Of a DNA stretch of 48,371 bases, positions 15,038-23,243 are shown in pieces; the first letter of the stretch is position 1; every line of letters starts with the position of its first letter. Location: assembly GCF_900109075.1 (NCBI RefSeq), contig NZ_FNYS01000026.1:1-48371 (forward strand). Direction: 5' to 3'. A program made the position numbers and the translations under genes. The notes under the pieces were generated by a model that was not told where the DNA came from, ran no database searches, and was given only the letters and a program-made list of their open reading frames with translations. Source of the stretch: Myroides marinus (GTDB lineage: Bacteria; Bacteroidota; Bacteroidia; Flavobacteriales; Flavobacteriaceae).

Positions 15038-15071
15038 AGAGATACTTCAATAAAGAAGTATCTCTTTTTTT
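15038..15071 (+). terminator. Terminator of lpxK-punA
   Basis: Stem AGAGATACTTC / GAAGTATCTCT, short loop, followed by a T-run. Confidence 0.88.
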
Positions 15072-15109
15072 ATGTCCTATACTACTATTAATCAAATAGC
15101 TTTGAGCAT

Positions 15110-15135
15110 AAAAAAAGAGTCACTCTCGTGACTCT
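15110..15135 (-). terminator. Terminator of the MutS-like gene
   Basis: Stem AGAGTCAC / GTGACTCT with a four-base loop, followed on the minus strand by a run of T. It lies 26 bases past the stop. Confidence 0.85.
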
Positions 15136-15160
15136 TCGTTTATTATATCGTAAATATAGA

Positions 15161-16936
15161 TTAATCTATAATCTCCATTTTTCTCATAATGAATGTAGCA
15201 TTCTTATTCTGACACACACCATCTCTTATCTTATAGTCAAAGTGTAAATCATCTTCTTTAATCTCTACTTCAAAACATTTATTGATCAGTATATCTGGGA
15301 ATTTATTAGTAGTCTCACATACCTCTAAATCATGAGTAGCAATCACACCATACGTATTCTCTCTAATTAATTTATGTATCACTCCTATTGTTCCACTTTG
15401 TTTATCATCAGAGTTCGTTCCTCTTAATATCTCATCTAGTAATACAAAACAAGACTCTTCTCTGACCTGTTCTATAATCATTTTAAGCCTCTTTACCTCT
15501 GCGTAGAAGTAAGACTCACTATCTTCTAATGAATCCGTTAAACGCATCGAAACAAACAAAGGCAATGGAAAGAAACTAGCTTTAGTCGCACAGATAGGAG
15601 CTCCTATACCTGCTAATACGAGATTAACACCAATCGTACGTAAGAAAGTACTCTTACCCGACATATTAGATCCTGTAAGGATTACAAAACGTTGGTTGCT
15701 AAAGTCAATATCATTACACACCCTTTTCTTTTCATTCAGTAGAGGATGTCCCAAGTTTGTAAAACTCATATTTCCTTCTTCACTTATTACTGGAAAAGTA
15801 TAATATCTATTGTTATAAGAGAAATTCGCCAATGAATTTAGCGCTTCTACTTCTCCAATAATCTCTATAGACTTAGGCACTAGATGTCCTTTTTCTTTCT
15901 TCCAATCTAGGAATTTGTACAAAGCATGTACGTGATATTGTATAAATCCATTGAATACTACCATCACAAAGATATTCGCTACTGTCTCTAATTGTTCGAA
16001 TAGCCTAGATAATTCTTTTAGTTCCTTGCTTGCCTGAAACGAGTCTTTATTTAATTCACTGATATAAGACTTCATCTTTTCTGTTGCGAAACTCTCCTTC
16101 TCTATACGTTTTATAATAGCACTACAACTCTCTATAGTCTCATGTATTTTATCTGCTCCCCCTAACTCTCTCTGTATATACTTAATATGAGATAGTGTCA
16201 TAATTAGGTTTATTGAGAATAATGAAGAAATTACATACCCCATCGCTTCGATATCTAATAAGAAATAAAGTACAATAGCAACACCTAATAGTATCGGAAG
16301 GATATAACTTAATAATCTAGTAAACTTACTAATAGTCAATACCTCTGTCTCACTCCACTTCTTTAAGCGCTGATAAGATTTATCATCTAGATTAGCCAGC
16401 TTACTATAAGCATTAATCTCATGTCTCCACTCTATCTTTTGTGATAATTCCTTTACAGCCTCTTGATTCTCTAATATTTCCTTAGCAGATAACTTTCCTT
16501 TTAATAGATCAGCTAATTTCTGTTTTCCTATAAATGTAGCTGTTCTATTCAGATATTGATAAAGTGATTTATAACCAAAAATATCTAAATCAAAAGCATA
16601 GGGATGTTCTGTAGTTTTAAATTCACTACCATCTTCAAATGGTCTCTCATCTTTCTCTAAAAAAGAAAGTTCATCTCTATTAACATCCTTAAGAGCTTGC
16701 ACATAACGCATTCTCCATGAATAGCCTACATGTATTCTCAGTAATATCAAGAACGCGATTACTGCCCCTCCAACAATGTATAAATAAAAAGTATCAGCAT
16801 TAGCTAAGGCCAAATAGAAAAAATATATAATAGCAAGGAAAACTAATAATCGTATCGCTCCTACTAATTTATACTTACTACGTATCGCATTATATTGAGT
16901 ATTAAACAGTAACTGTCTTTTTTGATATATTTCCAT
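15161..16936 (-). CDS. Membrane-anchored MutS-family ATPase
   Basis: A 591-residue protein with the ABC-type ATPase of MutS at its C-terminus: Walker A TGSNMSGKSTFLRTIG (421-436), Walker B CFVLLDEILRGTNS (496-509) and the switch histidine in VIATHDLEVCE. It lacks the mismatch-binding domain I. Instead there are two hydrophobic helices near the N-terminus (about 24-45 and 50-67) and another pair in the core (about 208-245), so it should sit in the inner membrane. Related proteins are widespread in Bacteroidota, usually annotated only as DNA mismatch repair protein MutS. A role in mismatch repair is unlikely given the topology. It is a single-gene unit. Confidence 0.88.
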   Translation of the reverse strand: MEIYQKRQLLFNTQYNAIRSKYKLVGAIRLLVFLAIIYFFYLALANADTFYLYIVGGAVIAFLILLRIHVGYSWRMRYVQALKDVNRDELSFLEKDERPFEDGSEFKTTEHPYAFDLDIFGYKSLYQYLNRTATFIGKQKLADLLKGKLSAKEILENQEAVKELSQKIEWRHEINAYSKLANLDDKSYQRLKKWSETEVLTISKFTRLLSYILPILLGVAIVLYFLLDIEAMGYVISSLFSINLIMTLSHIKYIQRELGGADKIHETIESCSAIIKRIEKESFATEKMKSYISELNKDSFQASKELKELSRLFEQLETVANIFVMVVFNGFIQYHVHALYKFLDWKKEKGHLVPKSIEIIGEVEALNSLANFSYNNRYYTFPVISEEGNMSFTNLGHPLLNEKKRVCNDIDFSNQRFVILTGSNMSGKSTFLRTIGVNLVLAGIGAPICATKASFFPLPLFVSMRLTDSLEDSESYFYAEVKRLKMIIEQVREESCFVLLDEILRGTNSDDKQSGTIGVIHKLIRENTYGVIATHDLEVCETTNKFPDILINKCFEVEIKEDDLHFDYKIRDGVCQNKNATFIMRKMEIID

Positions 16937-16979
16937 TAGTTGTTAATTGTTTTGAGTATTCTCAAAAAGGTGATTCCAA

Positions 16980-16987
16980 CAAATATA
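16980..16987 (-). promoter_or_regulatory. -7 element of the MutS-like gene
   Basis: TATATTTG on the minus strand, perfect TAnnTTTG, about 40 bases upstream of the ATG at 16936. No clear -33 element was found. Confidence 0.4.
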
Positions 16988-17134
16988 CATTAATATAAAT
17001 ATCTTATTTCCCTATTTGAGTTATAATATTGAAAAGAGATTGTGAAAAATGGAGAGATTGTATTGACGTAAAAAAAGAATATCTATTATCAACACTACAT
17101 TATTATCTTAGTACAATATTCTAAACCTAGCAGC

Positions 17135-17866
17135 ATGCAAAATGACTTCGAATTAAACAGCTATCTATATATACCTAACTTTTTTACAGAAGAAGAACTA
17201 AAACAGATAGAACCTATATTAGAAAAGTTTCACCAACAATGGTTAAACGAATTTAACCAATACTTTAAAGAAGGACTTATTAATAGCCATAGCCTTACCA
17301 GTAGTACTTACTTAACGAAAGAAGAACGCTTTCAGTTATTTCAATTTATTACAGCCAAAAAGCTAATTGATATCGTTACTACAATCTTTCCTAATAAAGC
17401 TAAATTCTTAAACACTCAACTATTCTTTGATCCATATAATAAAGAACAAAAGAACTATTGGCATAGAGATATTCAATATACAGGTTTAAGCATAGAAGAT
17501 CAGAAAGAAAGTATTAAAACTCAAAATGTAGTACACTTCAGAATTCCACTCAAAAAAGAAGAGGGAATAGAATTAATTCCAGGTACACATCGTCAATGGG
17601 ATCTACCAATAGAAGAAGAAACAAGACTATCTATTAATGATAGAAAGCCAAGTGATGCACTTAAACGAGGAAAAACAATTAGCCTAAACAGAGGTGACTT
17701 ATTACTATTCTCTGCTAATAGTATACATAGAGGGTTATACGGATATGAACGCTTCTCATTTGACATTATCTATTGTGATGATATACCAGAATTTAATGCC
17801 TTTATCGACCCCAAAAATCAACCTAATAAACAAGAGTTAACACTATTAGATAATAGAGTATTCTAA
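17135..17866 (+). CDS. Phytanoyl-CoA dioxygenase (PhyH) family Fe(II)/2-oxoglutarate oxygenase
   Basis: A 243-residue protein with the double-stranded beta-helix metal triad of the family: HRD in NYWHRDIQYTGLS (H and D ligands at about 109 and 111) and the distal histidine in ANSIHRGLYGYERFS (about 199), with a likely 2-oxoglutarate-binding arginine in ERFSFDIIY. FFTEEELKQIEPILEKF at the N-terminus is typical for PhyH. Members hydroxylate varied small molecules; no substrate can be deduced. It is a lone gene between a divergent MutS-like gene and a convergent DUF805 gene. The ATG at 17135 is chosen because the frame begins directly with the family N-terminus. Confidence 0.85.
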   Translation: MQNDFELNSYLYIPNFFTEEELKQIEPILEKFHQQWLNEFNQYFKEGLINSHSLTSSTYLTKEERFQLFQFITAKKLIDIVTTIFPNKAKFLNTQLFFDPYNKEQKNYWHRDIQYTGLSIEDQKESIKTQNVVHFRIPLKKEEGIELIPGTHRQWDLPIEEETRLSINDRKPSDALKRGKTISLNRGDLLLFSANSIHRGLYGYERFSFDIIYCDDIPEFNAFIDPKNQPNKQELTLLDNRVF

Positions 17867-17872
17867 TTAACC

Positions 17873-17917
17873 TACTCACTTAATTACACCTTTTTTGAAG
17901 ATATAATTAAGTGAGTA
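17873..17917. terminator. Bidirectional inverted repeat between convergent genes
   Basis: Perfect 14-base arms TACTCACTTAATTA / TAATTAAGTGAGTA with a 17-base loop containing six T, placed between the PhyH stop and the DUF805 stop. Confidence 0.7.
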
Positions 17918-17928
17918 CATTTACGCTT

Positions 17929-18231
17929 TTACTCAGCAGTTACTTTATTCTCTACTTTCTTGTCTTTGCTAACCATTAATAGCCAGGTGCGAACACTAAA
18001 CTGATCCCAACCTGTTTTACCTAAGTCACGACAACGTTTTGTCCCTTTTCCAAAAAGGAAAACATGTAGTCCACTAAATACTATAAGAAATAAGATAGCA
18101 AAGAAGACACCACTTAATCTTGAGAAGATAAACAAGACTAGAAACAATAGAACAAAGTAAGTAATTAAACTTACGATATATGCTCTTCTATTAATCGTTC
18201 CTTTATAAGATAATGCTTCTTTAATCACCAC
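17929..18231 (-). CDS. DUF805-family small membrane protein
   Basis: A 100-residue protein. The N-terminus YKGTINRRAYIVSLITYFVL corresponds to the F.GR..R..Y signature of DUF805. Two adjacent hydrophobic helices follow (about 18-38 and 40-62), then GTKRCRDLGKTGWDQF, the family R..D.G.SGW motif. Family members are inner-membrane proteins of unknown function, usually with three or four helices; this one appears short, ending in a charged tail (KDKKVENKVTAE). It is a single gene converging on the PhyH gene. Confidence 0.8.
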   Translation of the reverse strand: MVIKEALSYKGTINRRAYIVSLITYFVLLFLVLFIFSRLSGVFFAILFLIVFSGLHVFLFGKGTKRCRDLGKTGWDQFSVRTWLLMVSKDKKVENKVTAE

Positions 18232-18309
18232 TTTACAATTTATTTTTAAGAGTCAAATTTAATCAAAATCTTCTGTACAAAAACAGAAAATTATTTCAAC
18301 AATTATAAA

Positions 18310-18346
18310 ATAGAAAAGGCTGTGAATTGATCACAGCCTTTTCTAT
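18310..18346 (-). terminator. Terminator of the first plug-like secreted protein gene
   Basis: A perfect 16-base stem (ATAGAAAAGGCTGTGA / TCACAGCCTTTTCTAT) with a five-base loop, 2 bases beyond the stop. A related core GGCTGT...ACAGCC is reused at 31482-31509. Confidence 0.85.
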
Positions 18347-18348
18347 TT

Positions 18349-18765
18349 TTATTTCGTAATAACTACTATTCCAAAAGCTCCTCCTCTGGAGCCATACATA
18401 ACATCTGTCTGTTTCGACTTCTCATAGCGTATCTCTTTTACATCTTCAATCTTCAGTGTTGCTAAATCTTTTGACTTAATAAAAGTATTACCATCACCTC
18501 CAGCTTTCTTATCTACTAATAACACACTATAGTCTCCTGATTCTACTAGAGGCATTGCCCCTTTATGATAAAGCTTACATGTATTGATATACAAATCTTC
18601 TACATACTGCTGTAACGTCACTTTATTATTAGGATTTATATCCGAAATATTTTGAAATGCAGTTGGTAAACTATCTTTAACAACTGTATTTTTTTCTTGT
18701 GGATCTTGTGCAAAACTAATAGCACTAATACCTAGTGCTACTACTATATATCGTAATTTATTCAT
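18349..18765 (-). CDS. Small secreted protein with a TonB-plug-like C-terminus (paralog A)
   Basis: A 138-residue protein with a signal peptide (about 1-20, ending ISFAQ). The mature part has LQQYVEDLYINTCKLYHKGA, a beta-rich middle (GDYSVLLVDKKAGG), then IKSKDLATLKIEDVKEIRYE and MYGSRGGAFGIVVITK. The last 35 residues closely resemble the end of the SusC/TonB plug domain (D.x.SIEVLK..YGSRGANGVIxITTK), yet no barrel follows. The gene at 22186-22635 encodes a paralog with the same order of motifs. It probably folds as a secreted plug-like mini-domain; function unknown. It has its own terminator and no operon partner. Confidence 0.7.
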   Translation of the reverse strand: MNKLRYIVVALGISAISFAQDPQEKNTVVKDSLPTAFQNISDINPNNKVTLQQYVEDLYINTCKLYHKGAMPLVESGDYSVLLVDKKAGGDGNTFIKSKDLATLKIEDVKEIRYEKSKQTDVMYGSRGGAFGIVVITK

Positions 18766-18916
18766 TGGTTGAGAGAGTGAAATTATAAACCTCTAATTTA
18801 CTCCTTCTAATCTTAAAATAAAGATAAATGTAAGCCTCTAAATGCTAATAAATAAAACACAAAAACTAATTATAAAATTATCAGAATAGCTTTACAACTC
18901 TATTTCACAATACGAT

Positions 18917-20167
18917 CTACCACACTAATACCTTCTCCTCATTCTTCCATATTAATAAACGGAAGTCTTCATAAATGTTAGCCGTCCCGATAGTATGTGT
19001 ATCTCTTACTGCTTTATTTAAGGTAAGTTTATGTAATATTCCTGCATGAGTACCTACATATAGTGTTTGCTCATCACCAGATAATACCATTCCACTAATC
19101 GTAGACCCTAAGAAGTGTTGCCACAACTCTCTTCCCTCTTTATGTATAGCTCTAATATAGCCATAAGCATCTCCTAAAATGTAATAATCGTTAAGCGACA
19201 CTCCCGCATACACACGCATTCCTTCATCCAAGTAAGTAATATCCTTATGCTCTTCCCATCCTGGAATATTAGCACCCTGTAATTTATCTGTATCTACTCC
19301 TATCGATATTCCATTGTAAAAGTGGCATGAATTAGTCAACAACTGTTTATCATCCTTGCTAAACAAACAATAATGTGGATATGAAGACTGCGGACCTACT
19401 TCTCCTATTTTATGTCCATTCGCATCAAATATCAGGTAATCACTACCCTGATCTCCTACTACAATATATTCATTATCATAAGATAGTGTTGCGTTCTCCA
19501 TATCTATTTGTGTACCATAATCATCATCGTCTTCCTCCTCTGGTTCTGGATGTAACAATTGCACTTGATTTGGATATAACAAATAAATACCTTCTGAAGA
19601 AATAAACAATACTTTCTGTCCATCATTAAATGGAATAAGCCTTGTAATTCCCGTATTTACTAAATTCTCTAAATGAAACTCTCCAATCACTTCTCCATCC
19701 CATCCTCTTCGAGTTACTATTTTGTCAGCATAAGCTATTGCATATACCTTACTCTGCATAGACTGTCCTATACTTCTAATTTCTTTATCTAAAGCAGTAA
19801 GTACTGTTCCTTCTGCTACATACGCCTGTCTACTCTCATAATAAGTACCTTGCATAAAAGCGATTACATCTTCAGATATATAACACAAATCTCCAATATA
19901 TCCACCCTGTTCATCCAGCATAGACACTATAGGAGCATGCGCAGGTGGAAACTCCTTTCTAAACTGTTCTACTGCTCCATTAGCATTAGCTTCCCTTAAT
20001 AACTCGATTACCTCCTTTGCTATTTTACCTCTTTTATCTTCTGCTTCCTCTCCTTCCCATTTATCCCATCCATGTTCAGTTCCGAAGGCAACCATCTCAT
20101 TAATAGCCTTTGCATACTTTTCTCCTTTTTTATACCACTTATGTTGTAACTCTTCTCTTGTTTTCAT
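18917..20167 (-). CDS. Cytoplasmic beta-propeller (WD40/PQQ-like) protein
   Basis: A 416-residue protein when started at MKTREELQHKWYKKGEKYAK. The frame is open 18 codons further upstream, but that stretch lacks family-like sequence. An N-terminal helical domain (about 1-95) is followed by repeating blades with motifs such as DNEYIVVGDQGSDYLIFDAN, KDDKQLLTNSCHFYNGI and SGDEQTLYVGTHAGILHKL, and an acidic run EPEEEDDDDYG near the middle. No signal peptide. Such propellers are protein-interaction platforms; no partner is evident. It follows the VOC-protein gene by 59 bases on the same strand, so they may be cotranscribed. Confidence 0.7.
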   Translation of the reverse strand: MKTREELQHKWYKKGEKYAKAINEMVAFGTEHGWDKWEGEEAEDKRGKIAKEVIELLREANANGAVEQFRKEFPPAHAPIVSMLDEQGGYIGDLCYISEDVIAFMQGTYYESRQAYVAEGTVLTALDKEIRSIGQSMQSKVYAIAYADKIVTRRGWDGEVIGEFHLENLVNTGITRLIPFNDGQKVLFISSEGIYLLYPNQVQLLHPEPEEEDDDDYGTQIDMENATLSYDNEYIVVGDQGSDYLIFDANGHKIGEVGPQSSYPHYCLFSKDDKQLLTNSCHFYNGISIGVDTDKLQGANIPGWEEHKDITYLDEGMRVYAGVSLNDYYILGDAYGYIRAIHKEGRELWQHFLGSTISGMVLSGDEQTLYVGTHAGILHKLTLNKAVRDTHTIGTANIYEDFRLLIWKNEEKVLVW

Positions 20168-20226
20168 ACTTGTTGTTTTATTTCTGTAGCTAAAATAACT
20201 ACTTATTTCATCTCCAATCAATAGCT

Positions 20227-20667
20227 TTATTCAGCTACTTTTCGCTCTCCTAAATTCTCTATCAAACGCAATAGATAACCATCAGGATCTTGTACCAAGA
20301 ACTGCTTTTGTCCAAACTCCACATCATCTGCTCTATACCAACGTTCTTCTACATCAATAAACAGTTTATACCTTACTTCTTTTAATCGCTTTAAAATAGG
20401 TTCTACAGCCTCTACCTCTATCTGAAAATTAATACCACGTCCATAAGGCTTTTCCATAACACCTGTCTCCCATTCTCTATCGTGGGAGTTATACTGTTCT
20501 AGCATTACCTGAGCTTCTCCTAATCCTAGATAAGCAAAGTAATCTTCTTTTCTATCATACATTACTTTAAAACCTATGTACTCACACCAAAATCTTAAAC
20601 TCTCTTCTATATTAGACACTACAAACTCTGGAACCAAAGCTGCCCACTTTATATCTTCACTTCTCAT
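20227..20667 (-). CDS. VOC-superfamily protein (glyoxalase / bleomycin-resistance type)
   Basis: A 146-residue protein made of the paired beta-alpha-beta-beta-beta modules of the vicinal oxygen chelate fold: VPEFVVSNIEESLRFWCEYIG at the start, YFAYLGLGEAQVMLEQY, GINFQIEVEAVEPILKRL, and FGQKQFLVQDPDGYLLRLIE at the end. The last motif, with FGQ and DPDGYLLR, is typical for bleomycin-binding BRP/BLMT-like proteins. True resistance is not implied; many chromosomal homologues have unknown ligands. It sits upstream of the propeller gene, and a terminator separates it from the quinone oxidoreductase. Confidence 0.85.
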   Translation of the reverse strand: MRSEDIKWAALVPEFVVSNIEESLRFWCEYIGFKVMYDRKEDYFAYLGLGEAQVMLEQYNSHDREWETGVMEKPYGRGINFQIEVEAVEPILKRLKEVRYKLFIDVEERWYRADDVEFGQKQFLVQDPDGYLLRLIENLGERKVAE

Positions 20668-20708
20668 ATTATTTTCTTTCTGCTAAAAATACAACTTATT
20701 AAACACAA

Positions 20709-20733
20709 AAAAAGCTACCCTATCAGGTAGCTT
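20709..20733 (-). terminator. Terminator of the sulfide:quinone oxidoreductase gene
   Basis: Stem AAGCTACC / GGTAGCTT followed on the minus strand by seven T. It lies about 97 bases past the stop, before the VOC gene start. Confidence 0.8.
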
Positions 20734-20829
20734 AACTCTATATTTTACTTACACATATATTGTAGATTTACAATCCGTGCTGTACTTTCAACATAAAAAC
20801 AAAAAGCAAAAACACAAAATAACTTCTGC

Positions 20830-22083
20830 TTACACCTGCTTCCCTTTCATCATCTTATTCCAATATAAATAAGGCAATAAATACTTCTTTAGTACCCATA
20901 AACGCCAATGCTCTTGATCGCTATCTGACACCAACATCTGTTTTAGTTTAGGATCTGGAGTAAACTCATTCTTATAATTAAACTCTGCCAATACTAACTT
21001 ACCATATCCTGTAATCAGTGGACAAGAAGAATAACCTAAATAATCTTTATTAGTCACTTCTCCATTCGCTACCAACTTACAGATGTTATCTACCACTACA
21101 GGAACTTGTTTGCGAATAGCAGCACCTGTCTTGGCAGTAGGTAATCCTGCCACATCACCTAATCCAAATACATTACTATACTTATTGTGCTGTAAACTGT
21201 TGTGATCAACATCTAACCACCCCGCAGCATTTACTAAATCTGATGCTTTAATAAACTGTGGAGCAGTCTGTGGTGGTGCCAAATGCAAGAAGTCAAACGA
21301 CATCTCTACAATACTGTCATCAGTAGTAGTACTGCCATCTGAGATCACCACACACTTATTATCAACCATATTAGTCTGTTTAAAATACACCTTTCTCGCA
21401 TCAGCATCTATCTTAATTGGATTGTGAAATGGTCTAAAGTCAATACCATATCTATCCACTACCTTCATTAAAGTATCAGCAATAGGCTTTACCCCAAAGA
21501 TTACACTACCAGGCATTGGAAAGTGTACTTTAGTATTCTTATCTACCCCTTTCTTGCGAAAATAATCACAAGCCATATACATTATCTTTTGAGGAGCACC
21601 ACCACACTTAATCGGAGTATTAGGTTGTGTAAAAATAGCTGTACCTCCTTTAAACTCCTGTAAGAGCTTCCACGTATATTCAGGATCAATATAATTACTA
21701 CACACTACTCCCTTCTCTACTGCGTCAGCTAAGCCCTCTATAAGAGATAAATCATTAACTAATCCAGGACATACGACTAAGTAATCATATGTAAATTGTC
21801 TTCCGTTTTTAGTACTCACACTATTTTGTTCTGCACTTATAGAAGTCACCCAATCTCTAATCCATTCCACACCTTTAGGTATAAGATCTTTTGTAGGTTT
21901 AATTGTCTTCTTCTTATCATATGCACCACCTCCTACTAAGGTAAAGGCTGGTTGATAATAATGTAACTCAGAAGCATCGACAATGCCAATCTCTAGATTG
22001 TGATCTCTCTTCTTTAATTGAGCAGCAGTCATTATACCAGCTGTCCCTGCCCCTATAATGAGAATTTGATAGTGAGTTTTCAT
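20830..22083 (-). CDS. sqr: Sulfide:quinone oxidoreductase-like flavoprotein (type II)
   Basis: A 417-residue FAD protein. The N-terminal Rossmann motif is LIIGAGTAGIMTA (8-20), and a second dinucleotide-type motif lies at VFGLGDVAGLPTAKTGAA (305-322), contacting FAD. The two redox cysteines of the type II (mitochondrial SQOR-like) group are present: C160 in TPIKCGGAPQKIMYMACDYF and C354 in SSCPLITGYG. The C-terminal WVLKKYLLPYLYWNKMMKG is amphipathic and would dock it to the membrane. It oxidises sulfide and passes electrons to quinone, feeding respiration and detoxification. It stands alone, with no persulfide dioxygenase or rhodanese beside it. A palindrome 58-73 bases upstream may be its operator. 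Confidence 0.9.
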   Translation of the reverse strand: MKTHYQILIIGAGTAGIMTAAQLKKRDHNLEIGIVDASELHYYQPAFTLVGGGAYDKKKTIKPTKDLIPKGVEWIRDWVTSISAEQNSVSTKNGRQFTYDYLVVCPGLVNDLSLIEGLADAVEKGVVCSNYIDPEYTWKLLQEFKGGTAIFTQPNTPIKCGGAPQKIMYMACDYFRKKGVDKNTKVHFPMPGSVIFGVKPIADTLMKVVDRYGIDFRPFHNPIKIDADARKVYFKQTNMVDNKCVVISDGSTTTDDSIVEMSFDFLHLAPPQTAPQFIKASDLVNAAGWLDVDHNSLQHNKYSNVFGLGDVAGLPTAKTGAAIRKQVPVVVDNICKLVANGEVTNKDYLGYSSCPLITGYGKLVLAEFNYKNEFTPDPKLKQMLVSDSDQEHWRLWVLKKYLLPYLYWNKMMKGKQV

Positions 22084-22140
22084 GATTTACAATATTGTTT
22101 GTGTTAATATACCAAAATATTAATCATCTCTAACCTATTG

Positions 22141-22156
22141 TGTAACATTTGTTACA
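22141..22156. promoter_or_regulatory. CRP/FNR-type palindrome upstream of sqr
   Basis: TGTAAC-ATTT-GTTACA is a perfect dyad with 6-base half-sites and a 4-base spacer, flanked by TTG and CAA so that it resembles an extended TTGTAAC-N4-GTTACA site. Spacing and symmetry fit regulators of the CRP/FNR superfamily. It lies 58 bases upstream of the sqr ATG and 30 bases before the stop of the neighbouring gene. The regulator is not known. Confidence 0.5.
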
Positions 22157-22185
22157 ATAGTACATTATAATCAAAAAGCTATTCT

Positions 22186-22635
22186 CTACTTCAACGCTAT
22201 AAACACCATTCCAAACAGCCCTCCTCTAGAGCCATATAGAACTGAAATATCTGGTCCATTCTGATATTGAATCGATTTTACCTCTTCCTTCTTTATATTT
22301 ACTAAATCTTTGGTGTAAGTAGGCGTCTCACTCCTCTTACCATTTTTATCTATAAACACCACCATATACTCTCCAGATGCTATAGTAGGCAAAGCTCCAT
22401 CATTATACCATGCACTACTTATTTTATATAGCTTCTCTACATACTCCTGTAGATTTACTTTATTCTCTTCTTTTATTTCAGTCTCACTCTCTATTAGAAG
22501 AGGAACACTATTCCTTAATATATGAGACGGTCTCACACTTTCACTTTTAGAAGGTTCTTTAAGGCCAACACCTACTTGAGCATTTGCACTAAAAACAAAC
22601 ATACTCCCCAGAACAATTAATACATTTCTCAACAT
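22186..22635 (-). CDS. Small secreted protein with a TonB-plug-like C-terminus (paralog B)
   Basis: A 149-residue protein, paralog of that at 18349-18765. Signal peptide about 1-19 (MFVFSANAQ). Shared features in order: NLQEYVEKLYKISSAWYNDGA, a beta strand GEYMVVFIDKNG, TKDLVNIKKEEVKSIQYQNG, and VLYGSRGGLFGMVFIAL. The end copies the last strand of a TonB receptor plug. The N-terminal mature segment (SKSESVRPSHILRNSVPLLI) is not shared. It is 22 bases downstream of the SUKH-like gene on the same strand, so the two probably form an operon. Function unknown. Confidence 0.7.
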   Translation of the reverse strand: MLRNVLIVLGSMFVFSANAQVGVGLKEPSKSESVRPSHILRNSVPLLIESETEIKEENKVNLQEYVEKLYKISSAWYNDGALPTIASGEYMVVFIDKNGKRSETPTYTKDLVNIKKEEVKSIQYQNGPDISVLYGSRGGLFGMVFIALK

Positions 22636-22657
22636 AACTAATTACTATATCTAAACT

Positions 22658-23134
22658 TTAATAATCATCTTCCTCATCAAAAGAGAACTCACTCCATACC
22701 AACTCCCAAAAAGGATTACTTCTATCAAAGCGAGCATTAAACAAAGGTTCTATCACTTCTCTTGTCTCCTCTAAATCCACGAGGTAATTCATGTATTGAA
22801 TACATTCTTCAAACTCTTGAAGCGTGTTTGCTGCTAGTAGAGGCTCCCATCTTCCAGCTCCATGCTCCCCAAAGTAAACAGGAAAGCCCTTACCCTCTTC
22901 TGTGATATCTATCCAAAACGGATCTTGTGCATAACCACCACAGATTACATACCAATTAGGGTGAAAGTCACCTTCATCCACGCCTGTAATATCTTCACCT
23001 GTATTACTATTATACTTATATCCATCTTGAAAACTTACTATATCGCCTGCTTTAGGGTAAAACTGAGGCATAAAGTAATGGTTACACTCTATCTCTTTTG
23101 CTACAAAATCTGTAATTACTTTCGGAAACTCCAT
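22658..23134 (-). CDS. SMI1/KNR4 (SUKH)-like protein
   Basis: A 158-residue cytoplasmic, acidic protein. The central part PNWYVICGGYAQDPFWIDIT followed by VYFGEHGAGRWEPLLAANTL and EFEECIQYMNYL has the order of the SUKH fold (GD.F..D...G.VY...HG...W....A.S...FL). SUKH proteins serve widely as immunity proteins of polymorphic toxin systems but also occur without toxins, as here. No toxin gene is adjacent. It is followed at 22 bases by the plug-like paralog B. Confidence 0.7.
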   Translation of the reverse strand: MEFPKVITDFVAKEIECNHYFMPQFYPKAGDIVSFQDGYKYNSNTGEDITGVDEGDFHPNWYVICGGYAQDPFWIDITEEGKGFPVYFGEHGAGRWEPLLAANTLQEFEECIQYMNYLVDLEETREVIEPLFNARFDRSNPFWELVWSEFSFDEEDDY

Positions 23135-23195
23135 ATTCTATTTTTAAAACATAAATGTAACTTATTCCCACCAATAAAATACATTAAACAAAAAA

Positions 23196-23219
23196 AGAGA
23201 GATGATCTCTCATCTCTCT
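23196..23219 (-). terminator. Terminator of folD
   Basis: Stem AGAGAGATGA / TCATCTCTCT, four-base loop, then a T-run on the minus strand; 24 bases past the folD stop. Confidence 0.88.
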
Positions 23220-23243
23220 TCATATATAGAATAATCTTATTTC

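Noticed and set aside
15161..16936. Classical MutS mismatch-repair protein
   Set aside because: Membrane helices and lack of mismatch-binding domain I argue against it.
20227..20667. Bleomycin-resistance gene
   Set aside because: Only the VOC fold is supported; a resistance role cannot be read from sequence.
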